Shown: positions 46,290 through 57,638 of the stretch, piece after piece
Layout of the letters: every line of letters starts with the position of its first letter
How positions within the stretch are numbered: position 1 is the first letter of the stretch
NCBI RefSeq assembly: GCF_009932435.1
Contig: NZ_BJOU01000001.1
Location: 2,170,001 to 2,234,000 of the forward strand
DNA length: 64,000 nt
Direction of reading: 5' to 3'
DNA from: Gordonia crocea
GTDB taxonomy: Bacteria; Actinomycetota; Actinomycetes; Mycobacteriales; Mycobacteriaceae
Position numbers and translations under genes: made by a program
The notes under the pieces: generated by a model
Told to the model about the DNA's origin: nothing
Seen by the model: the letters and a program-made list of their open reading frames with translations, nothing else
Database searches by the model: none

Positions 46290-48791
46290 CTAGCGGAAGA
46301 CGCCGATGATGCCCTGCAGCATCTTGGCGCCGCCCGAGGAGAAGAGGTTGTCGTGCACCATGTAGGTCCACGTCGACGTGGAACGGTGCCGGCCGGCGCC
46401 GTCGAGGTCGACCCCCTCATTGGTGATCGTGGCGGTCCGGAAGGTCTCCCGCGCCGCCTCGACCGCTTCGGCGGGCAACGTGGTGAACTCGGCGAGAATC
46501 AGCTTGTGGAACTCGTCGAGCGGGGATTCCCGCCCGATCGCGCGCAGGTGGATGCTCGAGCGCACGTCGGAGACGAAGGCCAGATGATCGCTCCACGCCC
46601 GGTCCAGGTGGTAGAGCATGATCTCGCGCGCGGCCTGTTCGAGGACGCCCTTGTCGACCTTCTCGGTGATCGGCCCGAAGTCGCTGGTGTCGTCCGCATC
46701 CTTCTTGTCTGCGGTCTTCTTGTCCGTGGACTTCTTCTCGTCGGCCTTCTTCTCGTCGGACTTCTTGTCGTCGGCGTCCGCCTTCTCGTCGGCCTTCTTG
46801 TCGTCGGCGTCCGCCTTCTTGGTATCGGCCTTCTTCTCGTCGACCTTCTTCGGGGCGGGCAGGCGGCCGTCGAGCAGGGCCTGGTACCGGACCGGCTCGA
46901 GCTCGGCGAGGCTGGTCAGCGCCTCATCGGTGCGCAGCAGCTCCATGCGGCGCCCGACGATGATGTCCCGCTGCTGGTTCACCAGCTTGTTGTACCGCCA
47001 GGTGTTGGCGTGCAGCTCGAGCATCACGCCCTCGGCGACGCGCTGGGCCTGCTCGATGAGCTCGACGCCGCGCGATCCCATCGACCCGTCCGGCTCGTTG
47101 GACTCCGGGTCGCGCTTGAACGACAAGTTGCGCGTGACCAGCGGGTCTTCCAGCGACGAGAAGAACACCGACCGGCCCGGATCGCCCTGGCGCCCGGCAC
47201 GACCGCGAAGCTGGTTGTCGAGCCGCTCGGTGTCGTAGCGCCCGGTGCCGATCACGCAGAGCCCGCCGAGCTCGACGACCTCGTCGTGCTCCTCGGTGGT
47301 GGCCTCGGCACCGCCGAGGCGGATGTCGGTACCGCGACCGGCCATCTGGGTCGACACGGTCACCGCGTCGAGCTTGCCGGCGTCGGCGATGATCGCCGCC
47401 TCCTCGGCGTCGTTCTTCGCGTTGAGGACCACGCACGAGACCCCGGCCTTCTCCAGGAAGTAGGCCAACTCCTCCGATTCCGCGACGTCGTGGGTGCCGA
47501 TCAGGATCGGCTGGCCGATCTCGTGGATCTCCTTGACGTAGTCGACGATCGCCTCGACCTTGTTGGCCTTGGTGTCATAGACGCGGTCGGGCTCGTCCTC
47601 GCGGATGTTCTCGGTGTTCGGCGGGATCTGCGAGACGTAGAGGTCGTAGAACTGGCGGAGTTGCTCGCCGGCGGCGAGCGCCGTGCCGGTCATGCCGCAG
47701 ACCTTGGGGTACCGGCCGATGAGGGCCTGCACCGTGATGGTGTCGATGACCTCGCCGGAGTCGGTCTGGTCGAGCCGCTCTTTGAGCTCGACCGCGGCCT
47801 GGACCCCGTCGGGCCAGCGCTGCAGCTGGGCGACCCGGCCGCGCGAGGCGTTGATCAGCTTCACCTCGCCGTCGCGCACGATGTAGTGGACATCGCGCTC
47901 GAGGAGGTAGTACGCGTACAACGCGATGTTGGTGTGGACCAGCGTCGTGCCGACGTGCGCCTCGCTGTAGAGGTCGACACCGAGCTCCTGCTCGACGAAT
48001 GCCGCCCCCTCGTCGGTGAGGCTGATGTTGCGGCCCTCGGTGTCGATCTCGTAGTGCTTGGTCTTCATCCGCGACACGACCGCGGCGATGGCGGCGTCGG
48101 CGACCTCGCCGGTCGAGGAACCGGCCAGGATCAGCGGCACCAGCGCCTCGTCGACGAGGACGGAGTCGGCCTCGTCGATGATCGCGACGTCGGGGGTGGG
48201 GGCGACCAGATCGTCCTCCCGCGTGGCGAGTTGGTCGCGCAGGACGTCGAACCCGATCTCGTTGACCGAACCATAGGTGACGTCGGAGTCATAGGCGGCG
48301 ATGCGGTCGGCGGCGGTCGAGGACTCCTCGACCGACCCGACGCTGATGCCGAACATGTCGAACAGCGGGCGCATCCATTCCGCGTCGCGGGTGGCCAGGT
48401 AGTCGTTGACCGAGATCACGTGCACCTTGTGGCCGATCAGCGCGTAGCCGATGGCGGCAATCGCGCCGGAGAGGGTCTTGCCCTCACCGGTGGCCATCTC
48501 CACCACGTCGCCCTCGAGCATGCGCAGCGAACCCTGCAGCTGGACGTCGTAAGGGCGCAGCGAGAGCGAACGGTCGGCCGCCTCGCGGACCAGCGCGAGG
48601 AACTTCGCGCGGTCGACCAGGTCGGTGGCGATCTCCAGCTCGCGCGCCGCAGCGCCGAACTCGTCGTCGTCGAGCCCGGCGGCCCAGTCGTCGTGGGTGG
48701 CGGCCTTCTTGATCAGCGCCACTGATTTCGACTGGTTGCGACCGCTTTGGGCTCCGAGGAGCCGCCACATCGTGTTGGAAAGCTTGCCCAC
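46290..48791 (-). CDS. secA2: accessory preprotein translocase ATPase SecA2
   Basis: Second SecA of mycobacteria-like bacteria, powering export of a small set of proteins through the Sec channel. Walker A ([12 protein letters not shown]) near residue 105, DEAD-type Walker B ([13 protein letters not shown]) near 208, helicase motif [16 protein letters not shown] near 484. Between the helical scaffold and the C-terminus a Lys/Asp/Glu-rich repeat (about residues 645-700, units such as KKADEKKAD) is inserted; M. tuberculosis SecA2 lacks it, to my knowledge. 833 residues. Confidence 0.92.
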   Translation of the reverse strand: MGKLSNTMWRLLGAQSGRNQSKSVALIKKAATHDDWAAGLDDDEFGAAARELEIATDLVDRAKFLALVREAADRSLSLRPYDVQLQGSLRMLEGDVVEMATGEGKTLSGAIAAIGYALIGHKVHVISVNDYLATRDAEWMRPLFDMFGISVGSVEESSTAADRIAAYDSDVTYGSVNEIGFDVLRDQLATREDDLVAPTPDVAIIDEADSVLVDEALVPLILAGSSTGEVADAAIAAVVSRMKTKHYEIDTEGRNISLTDEGAAFVEQELGVDLYSEAHVGTTLVHTNIALYAYYLLERDVHYIVRDGEVKLINASRGRVAQLQRWPDGVQAAVELKERLDQTDSGEVIDTITVQALIGRYPKVCGMTGTALAAGEQLRQFYDLYVSQIPPNTENIREDEPDRVYDTKANKVEAIVDYVKEIHEIGQPILIGTHDVAESEELAYFLEKAGVSCVVLNAKNDAEEAAIIADAGKLDAVTVSTQMAGRGTDIRLGGAEATTEEHDEVVELGGLCVIGTGRYDTERLDNQLRGRAGRQGDPGRSVFFSSLEDPLVTRNLSFKRDPESNEPDGSMGSRGVELIEQAQRVAEGVMLELHANTWRYNKLVNQQRDIIVGRRMELLRTDEALTSLAELEPVRYQALLDGRLPAPKKVDEKKADTKKADADDKKADEKADADDKKSDEKKADEKKSTDKKTADKKDADDTSDFGPITEKVDKGVLEQAAREIMLYHLDRAWSDHLAFVSDVRSSIHLRAIGRESPLDEFHKLILAEFTTLPAEAVEAARETFRTATITNEGVDLDGAGRHRSTSTWTYMVHDNLFSSGGAKMLQGIIGVFR

Positions 48792-48879
48792 CGGCTAATC
48801 CGTCTCCTGAGTTGGTTTCGTCAGCGTCCCCACGGTAGCGCACCAGCACCAACCGGTGACCGATAGCGGCGCCCGGCGG

Positions 48880-48885
48880 TACCGT
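48880..48885 (+). promoter_or_regulatory. -10 element, leaderless META-domain gene
   Basis: TACCGT, 6 bp before ATG 48892. Confidence 0.45.
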
Positions 48886-48891
48886 GGCCCC

Positions 48892-49353
48892 ATGGACCAC
48901 CCCACTGTGCGCCGCATGGCCACCGCCACTTTCGCGACCGCCGCCGGCGCCGCCCTGCTGGCCGTCCCGGCCTCCCCCGCCGGCGCGGTGCCCGGCTTGA
49001 CCGGGCGCACCTTTGTGTCCACCTCGGTCCTGCCGGCGCCCATCCCGGGCGGCGGTCCGCTGCAGATCTCCTTCGGCGAGAAAGACCGGGTCAGCCTGAC
49101 CGCCGGGTGCAACCGCATGATGGGCACCGCCAAGGCACGCGGCGGGCGGCTGCACTTCTCGCAACTCGCGTCGACGAGGATGGCGTGCCTGCCGCCGCGC
49201 AACCTGGCCGACACGTGGGCCTCGAACTTCATCCGGCAAGCACCGACCTACCGGGTGGCCGGAGTGATCCTCACCCTGTCCACGGCCACGACGACCGTCG
49301 TGCTGCGCGAGCAGCCCGGGGCCCGACCCGGGCACCCGCCCCCGCGGCGCTAG
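48892..49353 (+). CDS. secreted META-domain protein
   Basis: N-terminal signal peptide (about residues 1-32, ATFATAAGAALLAVPASPAGA, cleavage near AGA-VPG) followed by one META/HslJ-like domain: GRTFVSTSV at the start and SLTAGCNRMMGTAKARGGRLH in the middle, the family hallmark with a conserved Cys-Asn pair. The protein ends in a proline/arginine-rich tail. ATG 48892 is directly after a -10 box. Envelope function unknown; HslJ affects novobiocin tolerance in E. coli. Confidence 0.75.
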   Translation: MDHPTVRRMATATFATAAGAALLAVPASPAGAVPGLTGRTFVSTSVLPAPIPGGGPLQISFGEKDRVSLTAGCNRMMGTAKARGGRLHFSQLASTRMACLPPRNLADTWASNFIRQAPTYRVAGVILTLSTATTTVVLREQPGARPGHPPPRR

Positions 49354-49374
49354 CCCGCGGGGGCTTCCCGACGG

Positions 49375-50310
49375 TCAGGCGACCGGGAACTGGATCCCCT
49401 CCGACGGCTGCACGATCACGAAGCCGGGACCGCTGAAGGCGACCTGCACGGCCTCGCCCGAGCCGCGCCCGATCAACGCGCTGGCCTTCATGCTGGACAC
49501 CAGGCTGGTCTGCAGGTTCGCCGACCAGGCCACGATCGCGTCGGTGTCGGCAAAGGTGGGCGCCTCGGCGGCGTTGAGCACCACCGGCGGTCCGTCGGTG
49601 GTCAGGGCCACCCAGCCGGTTCCGCGCAGCAGGGTGTTGAACAGCCCGCCGGTCAGCATGCTGCCGCCTTTGACCCGTTCGATGTTCCACTCCAGGCTCG
49701 ACGAGAAGGCCAGCACGTTCTTGCCGCTGATCGACAGCGCACTGTTCTCCAGCTTTAGCAGGTGCACATCCTTGGCCAGGTCGGCGAGGAAGACGTCGCC
49801 CTGACCCGAGCACCGCATCAGCGGCAGCCCTTCGCCGGTGAGCGCCTTCTTGATGAACCGCGACGCGCCGCCGCCCTCGAAGGCGAAGTCGACGTTGCCC
49901 TGGTAGGCGACCATCGCCCCCTGCCGGGCGAAGAACGGCTCGCCGATCCGCACGCGCAGCATGCGCTGATTCTGGTTGGCGACCGCGGCTTCCTCGTTCT
50001 CGCTGTACCGGCCGTCGACCAGCTCGCCGCTGATCCCGGCAAACGAGTCCGTCGGGTTCACCGGATGCTGGGCGAACTGCTGGGGTTGCTGGGGATGTTG
50101 CGGTTGCTGCTGTTGCTGAGGTTGCTGAGGTTGCTGAGGTTGCTGAGGTTGCTGAGGTTGTAGGGGGGCCTGCGGTTGGGCCGCCGATGGCGCGGCGAGA
50201 GGTGCGGTGAACACCTGGCCGCCGGCCCCGACCTGATCGGTCCACTGTTGCCCGTCCCACCATCGGACCTCGTATTGACCACCCGGGTCTGGACGCCATT
50301 CTCCGGCCAC
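49375..50310 (-). CDS. AIM24-family protein with N-terminal DUF2510 module
   Basis: The N-terminus (residues 1-30, GEWRPDPGGQYEVRWWDGQQW) is a DUF2510-type tryptophan-rich module. A Gln/Pro repeat follows (PQQ units, about residues 50-80), encoded by a 9-bp DNA repeat. The rest is an AIM24/TerD-like beta-sandwich domain (about 95-310). GTG 50310 has GAGGAG 8 bp upstream; the GTG at 50319 would overlap that site. Function unknown; AIM24 proteins are linked to membrane organisation in mitochondria, which is weak evidence here. Confidence 0.7.
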   Translation of the reverse strand: MAGEWRPDPGGQYEVRWWDGQQWTDQVGAGGQVFTAPLAAPSAAQPQAPLQPQQPQQPQQPQQPQQQQQPQHPQQPQQFAQHPVNPTDSFAGISGELVDGRYSENEEAAVANQNQRMLRVRIGEPFFARQGAMVAYQGNVDFAFEGGGASRFIKKALTGEGLPLMRCSGQGDVFLADLAKDVHLLKLENSALSISGKNVLAFSSSLEWNIERVKGGSMLTGGLFNTLLRGTGWVALTTDGPPVVLNAAEAPTFADTDAIVAWSANLQTSLVSSMKASALIGRGSGEAVQVAFSGPGFVIVQPSEGIQFPVA

Positions 50311-50441
50311 GCCGATCACTCCTCAACGTCGTGAATTTCCGCGCGGCACCGACCGCCGCGCCCTTGTTTCTGCCTGCCGGCCAACCCTAACGGCACCGGC
50401 GGGGCATCCGCAGCCGGACGCATCCGACAAAGCGGTCCCGG

Positions 50442-50447
50442 TAGCAT
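50442..50447 (+). promoter_or_regulatory. -10 element for pyruvyl-transferase gene
   Basis: TAGCAT, 8 bp before ATG 50456. Confidence 0.4.
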
Positions 50448-50455
50448 GCTGCGCT

Positions 50456-51748
50456 ATGACCTCGCCGAGCGTGACCACCCGCATCGCCCGTGCCGTCCGC
50501 CCGGAGGAGGTCGTCTACCTCGTCGCACCGTCGGGCTACCCCAATTACGGCGACGAACTCATCGCGCGGATCTGGCTGTCGCACCTTCGTCGGGTCCGCC
50601 CGCGGGCCACCGTCGTGCTCGATTGCCACACGCCGGGCCAAGCGGCCCTCTTGCTGCGCGATGCCAATCCCCGTGCCGTGTTCACCGACACGCTGTGGCG
50701 CCTCGCCGAGCACGGCCGTGCCGTGGCGGCGGACGAGCAGACCGACGAGAAGGTCGATCCGCAACGCCCGTGGGAGTGGGTGGCCCGCGCGGCCGCCGAG
50801 TTGGGCGTCGCACCCCGCCTGGGCGAGGGCGTCGACCTGTTGCGCCGGGCGTCCTCGATCCATCTGGTCGGCGGCGGCTACCTCAACCGCCAGTGGAGTC
50901 ATCACACCGGAATCGTCACCGCGATGGCGGCCGTCGGCACCGCCACCGGGGCCGGGGTGTACGCCACCGGACACGGTCTGTTGCCGCTGCTGCCGCAGGA
51001 CGAATGGGCCGCGGTGGTCGAGGCACTGCGCGGTTTCGACGTGTTCGACGTCCGCGACGCGGCGTCACTGGCCGCTCTCGACGGGGTCGCGTTGGCGGGC
51101 GGCGGGAGCCCCTGCCAGACCGGTGACGACGTCTGGTTGGACCTGCCGTCGCGGGGGTGGGGCGACCGGCTCGTCGAGCAGGTCCGCAAGCGCCGCGGCG
51201 GGGCCGTGCTGCCCGACGACGGGGTGGTCGTGTGTATCCAATCCGACCTGGTCGACGACTTCGCCTTCGCCGGGTCGACCGGGATCGATGCCCTCGCCGA
51301 GTTCACCGCCGCCACCCTGGACCACTGGCGGGTGCCGGCGGAGCGGGTCACCGTCCTCGAAGCGATCCCCGGACACGACTACGCCGTCGTCAAACGGCTC
51401 GGTGACCGCCTCGCCGGCGCGCGCGTCGTGCCGTTCCTGTCGGTGTGGCGCGACGGCCTGCCGATCGGCCAGGGACAGACCTGGTTGACCACGCGTTTCC
51501 ACCCGCATCTGATCGCCGCCGCCGCGGGGGACAGCGGTGCCGCGATCGTCGCGAAGCCGGACTACTACGGGGCCAAACACCAGTCGCTGGTCGACGCGGG
51601 TTCGCGGTGGACCGTCGTCACCGACGCGACGGTGCCGGAGCGCCCGACGGGAGGCGGCTTCTCCCCTGATGCCCGCGACCGCAACAGCGCCGCCAAGGTC
51701 GGCCTGGCCGAGCGGCTGTACCCGCCGCGCCGGTTGGCCCGTCGCTGA
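50456..51748 (+). CDS. polysaccharide pyruvyl transferase family protein
   Basis: Resembles the PS_pyruv_trans family, which transfers pyruvate ketals to sugars or acts as a glycosyltransferase-like fold. The N-terminal GYPNYGDELIARIWL near residue 27 is the typical NxGDE block. Further hallmarks are HLVGGGYLNRQWSHH near 138, FDVFDVRDAASL near 195 and the C-terminal TTRFHPHLIAAAAGDSGAAI near 345. 430 residues. It stands alone, between an AIM24 gene and a convergent ABC ATPase. The substrate is unknown; cell-wall glycans are plausible. Confidence 0.75.
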   Translation: MTSPSVTTRIARAVRPEEVVYLVAPSGYPNYGDELIARIWLSHLRRVRPRATVVLDCHTPGQAALLLRDANPRAVFTDTLWRLAEHGRAVAADEQTDEKVDPQRPWEWVARAAAELGVAPRLGEGVDLLRRASSIHLVGGGYLNRQWSHHTGIVTAMAAVGTATGAGVYATGHGLLPLLPQDEWAAVVEALRGFDVFDVRDAASLAALDGVALAGGGSPCQTGDDVWLDLPSRGWGDRLVEQVRKRRGGAVLPDDGVVVCIQSDLVDDFAFAGSTGIDALAEFTAATLDHWRVPAERVTVLEAIPGHDYAVVKRLGDRLAGARVVPFLSVWRDGLPIGQGQTWLTTRFHPHLIAAAAGDSGAAIVAKPDYYGAKHQSLVDAGSRWTVVTDATVPERPTGGGFSPDARDRNSAAKVGLAERLYPPRRLARR

Positions 51749-51755
51749 CCCGCCC

Positions 51756-52553
51756 TCAGGACGCCCGCGCGGAAAACCGCCCGCTGTCGTAGGCGACGGT
51801 GATCGGGTGGTGAAAGGCCTCGCTGACGGCGGCGGTAGTCAGCGTTTCCCGCACCGGGCCGGCCGCGGTGACCCGGCCGTCGGAGATCAACACCGCATGG
51901 GTGGTGGTCGTCGGCAGCTCTTCGAGGTGGTGGGTGACGAGCACCGACGTCATGTCAGGGTCGGCGAGCGCGAGCCGGTCCATCGTCGTCAGGTATTGCT
52001 CTCGCGCCGCGACGTCGAGTCCGGTTGTCGGCTCGTCGAGCAGGAGCAGGCGCGGCTGCGCGATCAGCGCGCGGGCGATCAGCGCCCGTCCCCGTTCGCC
52101 TTGCGACATCGTCGGCCAGGTCGAATCCCGATGGGCCGCCAACCCCGCGTCGTCGAGGAGTGCGTCGGCGCGCGCCACCTGGGCGGGTGTGGGATCCCAG
52201 CGAATCGGCAGATCGATCGTGCCGGTGAGCCCGGTCAGGACGACTTGGCGCGCGGTCAGCGGTGACGACAGTCGGTAGCGCGGATCGACGTGGCCGATGA
52301 GGCGGCGGATCTCCGCCACGTCGACGCGGCCGAGCTGGTGCCCGAGCACCGTGACGGTGCCCGACGTCGGGTGTGCCCGCGCGGCGCAGAAGCTCACCAC
52401 GGTGCTCTTGCCCGCCCCGTTGGGGCCGAGCATCGCCCAGTGCTCGCCGCGACCGATGGTCAGGTCGACGCCGTGCAGGATCTCCACGCCGTCGCGGCGG
52501 AACGTGACCTCCCGCAAGTCGAGAACCGCAGTCGTCTCACCACCCTGATTCAT
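51756..52553 (-). CDS. ABC-type ATPase
   Basis: ATP-binding cassette protein with Walker A (GPNGAGKST near residue 40), signature MSQGERGRALIARAL near 150 and Walker B (LLLDEPTTGLDVAA near 170), H-loop LVTHHLEELP. 265 residues, one cassette only, no membrane partner adjacent, so the transported substrate is open. Layout resembles iron/molybdate-type or ModF-like soluble cassettes. Divergent from the SDR gene that has KstR-like operators. Confidence 0.8.
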   Translation of the reverse strand: MNQGGETTAVLDLREVTFRRDGVEILHGVDLTIGRGEHWAMLGPNGAGKSTVVSFCAARAHPTSGTVTVLGHQLGRVDVAEIRRLIGHVDPRYRLSSPLTARQVVLTGLTGTIDLPIRWDPTPAQVARADALLDDAGLAAHRDSTWPTMSQGERGRALIARALIAQPRLLLLDEPTTGLDVAAREQYLTTMDRLALADPDMTSVLVTHHLEELPTTTTHAVLISDGRVTAAGPVRETLTTAAVSEAFHHPITVAYDSGRFSARAS

Positions 52554-52640
52554 CCCACCAATCTAGGACGCCGCGGCGAAGCCGCCCAAACAGGTATCCG
52601 CGGGCGACGACGTGACATCGGCCACTCCCTCGCGTACCGT

Positions 52641-52674
52641 GAACTAGAACACGTTCTAGAACGTGTTCCAGTTC
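52641..52674. promoter_or_regulatory. two overlapping KstR-like operators
   Basis: TAGAACACGTTCTA (52645-52658) and TAGAACGTGTTCCA (52657-52670) both fit TnnAACnnGTTnnA, the KstR consensus of mycobacteria. They share two bases and lie in a 34-bp near-perfect palindrome with one mismatched pair; its inner 22 bp (52647-52668) are perfect. The site is 50 bp before the SDR start and 87 bp before the divergent ABC ATPase, so either or both could be controlled. Another TetR regulator with a similar site is possible. Confidence 0.65.
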
Positions 52675-52723
52675 TTGGAACGAATCCCCTTGACCCCAAT
52701 CCCCAAGACTTGAGGAGTGATCC

Positions 52724-53764
52724 ATGCGTGCAGCGGTGACCGGAGCGGCCGGGTACGTCGGGACCAACCTGATCGAGGCGCTCGTCGCCGACGGTCATGA
52801 GGTCCTGGCCATCGACCGCGAGATCCCCGCCGACGCCGGCGCGACGCAGGATTCCTGCGAGTGGCGCGAGATCGACATCTTCGACGTCGAGGCGATGACC
52901 GCCGCGCTCCGCGGTGTCGACCGCGTCTACCACCTGGTCGCGATGATCACCCTGAAGCAAGAGGACCCGATTGCCTGGCGGGTCAACACCGAGGGCGTCG
53001 CGGTCGTAGCGCGGGCCGCGCTGGCCGCCGGCGTGGGCCGCTTCGTGCACTGTAGTTCGATCCACTCCTTCGACCAGTACAGCTGCGGCGGCACCATCGA
53101 CGAGAAGTCAGTCCGGTCGGCCGACGCCCACATACCGGTCTACGACCGCTCCAAGTGGGCCGGCGAGCAGGAACTGCGAACGGTGATCGCCGAGGGCCTC
53201 GACGCCGTCATCGCCAACCCCACCGGGGTTTACGGACCCGTCGACGGGGCGCACGGACGCCCGCTGTCGCGGATCAACGGCATCCTGCGCGACGGGGCAC
53301 GCGGTTTCGTCCCCGTCTTCATCGAGGGCGGATTCGACCTCGTCGATGTGCGCGACGTCGCTCGCGGGCTCATCTTGGCGGGCGAGCACGGTCGAACCGG
53401 GGAGAACTACATCATCGGCGGCGAGCACGTGCGGCTGATGGATGCGCTGTGCGAGGCCGCCGGTGCGACCGGCCGCCTGCGCCCGGCCTTCGCCATCCCC
53501 ACCGGGATCCTCAACGCGGTCATTGCGATCGCCGAACCGATCGGACACCTCTTCGGCTCCGACCTCGTGTCGCGCGCCTCGCTCGGCGCCATCCAGTCAG
53601 CGCCGAAGATCGACATTGACAAGGCGCGCACCGAACTCGGCTACTCCCCCAGGAACAGCGCCGAAACCGTTGCCGACCTGGTCGGATTCCTCGCCGAGTC
53701 CGGACGGCTGGGTTCGGCGCGCCCCAAGGCCAGTCGTCGTGCGCAGGTGCCGGCCGCGGTCTGA
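52724..53764 (+). CDS. NAD-dependent epimerase/dehydratase family (extended SDR)
   Basis: Extended short-chain dehydrogenase: GAAGYVGTNLIEAL at the start (GxxGxxG), YDRSKWAGE with the catalytic Tyr/Lys near residue 142, NPTGVYGP near 165. Related to dihydroflavonol reductase-like and 3-beta-hydroxysteroid dehydrogenase-like proteins. The KstR-like operators upstream suggest a role in steroid or lipid catabolism, but the sequence alone does not show the substrate. ATG 52724 follows GAGGAG. 346 residues. Confidence 0.75.
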   Translation: MRAAVTGAAGYVGTNLIEALVADGHEVLAIDREIPADAGATQDSCEWREIDIFDVEAMTAALRGVDRVYHLVAMITLKQEDPIAWRVNTEGVAVVARAALAAGVGRFVHCSSIHSFDQYSCGGTIDEKSVRSADAHIPVYDRSKWAGEQELRTVIAEGLDAVIANPTGVYGPVDGAHGRPLSRINGILRDGARGFVPVFIEGGFDLVDVRDVARGLILAGEHGRTGENYIIGGEHVRLMDALCEAAGATGRLRPAFAIPTGILNAVIAIAEPIGHLFGSDLVSRASLGAIQSAPKIDIDKARTELGYSPRNSAETVADLVGFLAESGRLGSARPKASRRAQVPAAV

Positions 53765-53767
53765 CCG

Positions 53768-54214
53768 CTAGGGGCAGCGGACCTTCAGTTCGAAGTGCTT
53801 CTTCGACGGCTGGGTCAGGTTGGAGATGTTGACCCCGGTGGCCTCGCCGGCGATAGTGTAGGTCTTCAGCGATTTGGTCACCGTCGCACTGCCACCACCG
53901 GGAATCCCGCTGACGAAGCCCAGGGTGACGCCATCGACGGCACCCAGGCCCACCGACAGGACCTGCGGGTTGTCCCCGTCGGTGATCACCGCGGCGATGC
54001 CGGAGTTGTTCTGCTTCGAGCCGACCGAGATGTTGATCCGTCCGTTGCTCGTCACGCAACCGACGCTCTTGTCCGGCAGATTCAGCGCCACGCCGTCGAC
54101 CTTGACCGATGCCTCTCCGCCCTGCCCGATCGGGTTGTCGACGGAATTGCAGCCGGTCAGAGCAGCTGCGAGGACGCCCGCACCGAGAATCGATGCCATG
54201 TGAAGTCGTTGCAT
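53768..54214 (-). CDS. lpqH: LpqH-family (19 kDa antigen-like) lipoprotein
   Basis: Secreted lipoprotein: signal peptide with lipobox LTGC (Cys near residue 22), then a domain closely following M. tuberculosis LpqH (VGCVTSNGRINISVG, GIAAVITDGDNPQVLSVGLG, GVTLGFVSG, final FELKVRCP with the paired cysteine). A TAGTCT -10 box (54227-54222 on the minus strand) is 7 bp before ATG 54214, so the mRNA is probably leaderless. LpqH is a surface glycolipoprotein and TLR2 ligand in pathogens; role in this organism unknown. Confidence 0.82.
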   Translation of the reverse strand: MQRLHMASILGAGVLAAALTGCNSVDNPIGQGGEASVKVDGVALNLPDKSVGCVTSNGRINISVGSKQNNSGIAAVITDGDNPQVLSVGLGAVDGVTLGFVSGIPGGGSATVTKSLKTYTIAGEATGVNISNLTQPSKKHFELKVRCP

Positions 54215-54221
54215 GTGCACC

Positions 54222-54227
54222 AGACTA
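54222..54227 (-). promoter_or_regulatory. -10 element of lpqH
   Basis: TAGTCT on the minus strand, 7 bp before ATG 54214. Confidence 0.45.
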
Positions 54228-54267
54228 GACGGGGGCTGTCGGTCGCCTTTCCGCTCCCCAACCCTTC

Positions 54268-54331
54268 GCCGACTGGGCCCTCATTGTCGCCGACTGGGCC
54301 CTGATCTTCGCCGACTGGGCCCTCGTCTACG
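54268..54331. repeat. inverted minisatellite arm, three units
   Basis: Three 21-bp units of the form GCCGACTGGGCCCTxxTxxTC, the reverse complement of the array at 54462. The unit boundaries are those of the larger array. With the larger array they form a long inverted repeat around about 130 bp of unique sequence. Confidence 0.75.
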
Positions 54332-54461
54332 CCGCCGGGGAGAGTCAAACGCCAGGTGATCACGCTCCGCCGCAACAAGGGCGGCACCCTCCCAGTAAGT
54401 CAACTGGGCAGACGCGTGCCCACCCATTGTCTGGCAGCGGGAACTCTCCGCGTCGACCTTG

Positions 54462-54671
54462 GGTCCAGTCGACGAGAATGAGGGCCCAGTCGACGAGAAT
54501 GAGGGCCCAGCCGACAAGATCGAGGGCCCAGTCGACAAGATCGAGGGCCCAGTCGGCGGGAATGAGGGCCCAGTCGACGGGAATGAGGGCCCAGTCGACG
54601 GGAATGAGGGCCCAGTCGACGGGAATGAGGGCCCAGTCGACGAGAATGAGGGCCCAGTCGACGGTGCGAAA
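54462..54671. repeat. 21-bp minisatellite, about ten units
   Basis: Nine full units and one partial unit of GGCCCAGTCGACGAGAATGAG, differing at a few positions (GAGAATGAG, AAGATCGAG, GGGAATGAG). Because 21 is a multiple of three, all six frames stay open, which creates long false ORFs. It lies between lpqH and the suf locus. No spacers, so it is not a CRISPR array. Copy number probably varies between strains. Confidence 0.85.
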
Positions 54672-54678
54672 CGACTGG

Positions 54679-55032
54679 CTAGACGGTGAAGCCCAGTGCC
54701 CGCAACTGCTCGCGACCGTCGTCGGTGATCTTCTCCGGACCCCACGGCGGGAGCCACACCCAGTTGATCTCCAACTCGGTACACAACCCGCTCGAGATGA
54801 GCGCGGCCCGCGACTGGTCCTCGATGACGTCCTGCAGCGGGCAGGCCGCCGAGGTCAGCGTCATGTCGAGCTTGGCGACCGCCTCGTCGGTGACCTCCAT
54901 GCCGTAGACCAGACCGAGGTCGACGACGTTGATCCCCAGCTCGGGGTCGACGACGTCGCGCATGGCCTCCTCGACGTCCTCGAGTTTCGGCAGCGAGGTG
55001 GTTGGTTCTGCTTGCGGCTCGGTGTCGGTCAT
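54679..55032 (-). CDS. DUF59 (MIP18/SufT-like) Fe-S assembly factor
   Basis: Small Fe-S cluster assembly helper of the DUF59 family (Rv1466 position). The conserved VDPELGINVVDLGLVYGM block is near residue 28, TLTSAACPLQDVIEDQ with its Cys near 58, and WGPEKITDDGREQLRALGF at the end. ATG 55032 overlaps the sufU stop (ATGA). Last gene of the suf operon. Confidence 0.88.
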   Translation of the reverse strand: MTDTEPQAEPTTSLPKLEDVEEAMRDVVDPELGINVVDLGLVYGMEVTDEAVAKLDMTLTSAACPLQDVIEDQSRAALISSGLCTELEINWVWLPPWGPEKITDDGREQLRALGFTV

Positions 55033-55508
55033 GCCGGCTCCTCTTCCTTGGTCTTGGTCTCTGGGGCGTCGTCGACGGCCCGGCTCAACGCATCCTTGAA
55101 CGCCATCCACCCCAGCAGCGCACACTTCACCCGGGCCGGATACTTGCTCACCCCGGCGAAGGCGATCCCGTCCCCGATCACCTCGTCGTCGCCGGAATCC
55201 TGCCCCCGGGAGGTCATCATCGTGGTGAACGACTCGACGACGCCCAGCGCCTCGTCGACCGGCAGCCCGACCAGCTGGTCGTACAGCACCGATGTCGAGG
55301 CCTGGGAAATCGAGCAGCCCTGACCGCCGTAGGAGACGTCGGCCACCGACGCTCCGTCATCGGACAGCGCGACGCGCAGGGTGACCTCGTCGCCGCACGT
55401 CGGGTTCACATGGTGGACCTCGGCACCGAACGGCTCGCGCAGCCCCCGGCCGTGCGGGTGCTTGTAGTGGTCCAGGATGACGTCCTGGTACATCTGTTCC
55501 ATCCGCAT
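55029..55508 (-). CDS. sufU: SufU-type zinc-dependent sulfurtransferase
   Basis: Zinc protein that takes persulfide sulfur from SufS and passes it to the SufBCD scaffold. Three conserved cysteines are seen in NPTCGDEVTLRV, YGGQGCSISQAS and RVKCALLGW, with the Asp in GDE. YQDVILDHYKHPHGRGL is typical for the N-terminus. ATG 55508, 2 bp after the sufS stop. 159 residues. Confidence 0.92.
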   Translation of the reverse strand: MRMEQMYQDVILDHYKHPHGRGLREPFGAEVHHVNPTCGDEVTLRVALSDDGASVADVSYGGQGCSISQASTSVLYDQLVGLPVDEALGVVESFTTMMTSRGQDSGDDEVIGDGIAFAGVSKYPARVKCALLGWMAFKDALSRAVDDAPETKTKEEEPA

Positions 55509-55510
55509 CC

Positions 55511-57593
<2,083 letters not shown>

Positions 57594-57638
57594 TTCTCAG
57601 GTCCTTGGTAATGGTGGTTGGTGGGCTGGGTGGCGGGG

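Noticed and set aside
46086..48725. 879-codon plus-strand ORF
   Set aside because: Mirror of secA2; its apparent repeats reflect the Lys-rich repeat on the other strand.
54462..54671. CRISPR array
   Set aside because: Units are contiguous with no spacers and no cas genes nearby.
54427..55323. Plus-strand ORF with QSTRMRA repeats
   Set aside because: Open only because the 21-bp minisatellite has no stops in any frame; it then runs antisense to DUF59 and sufU.
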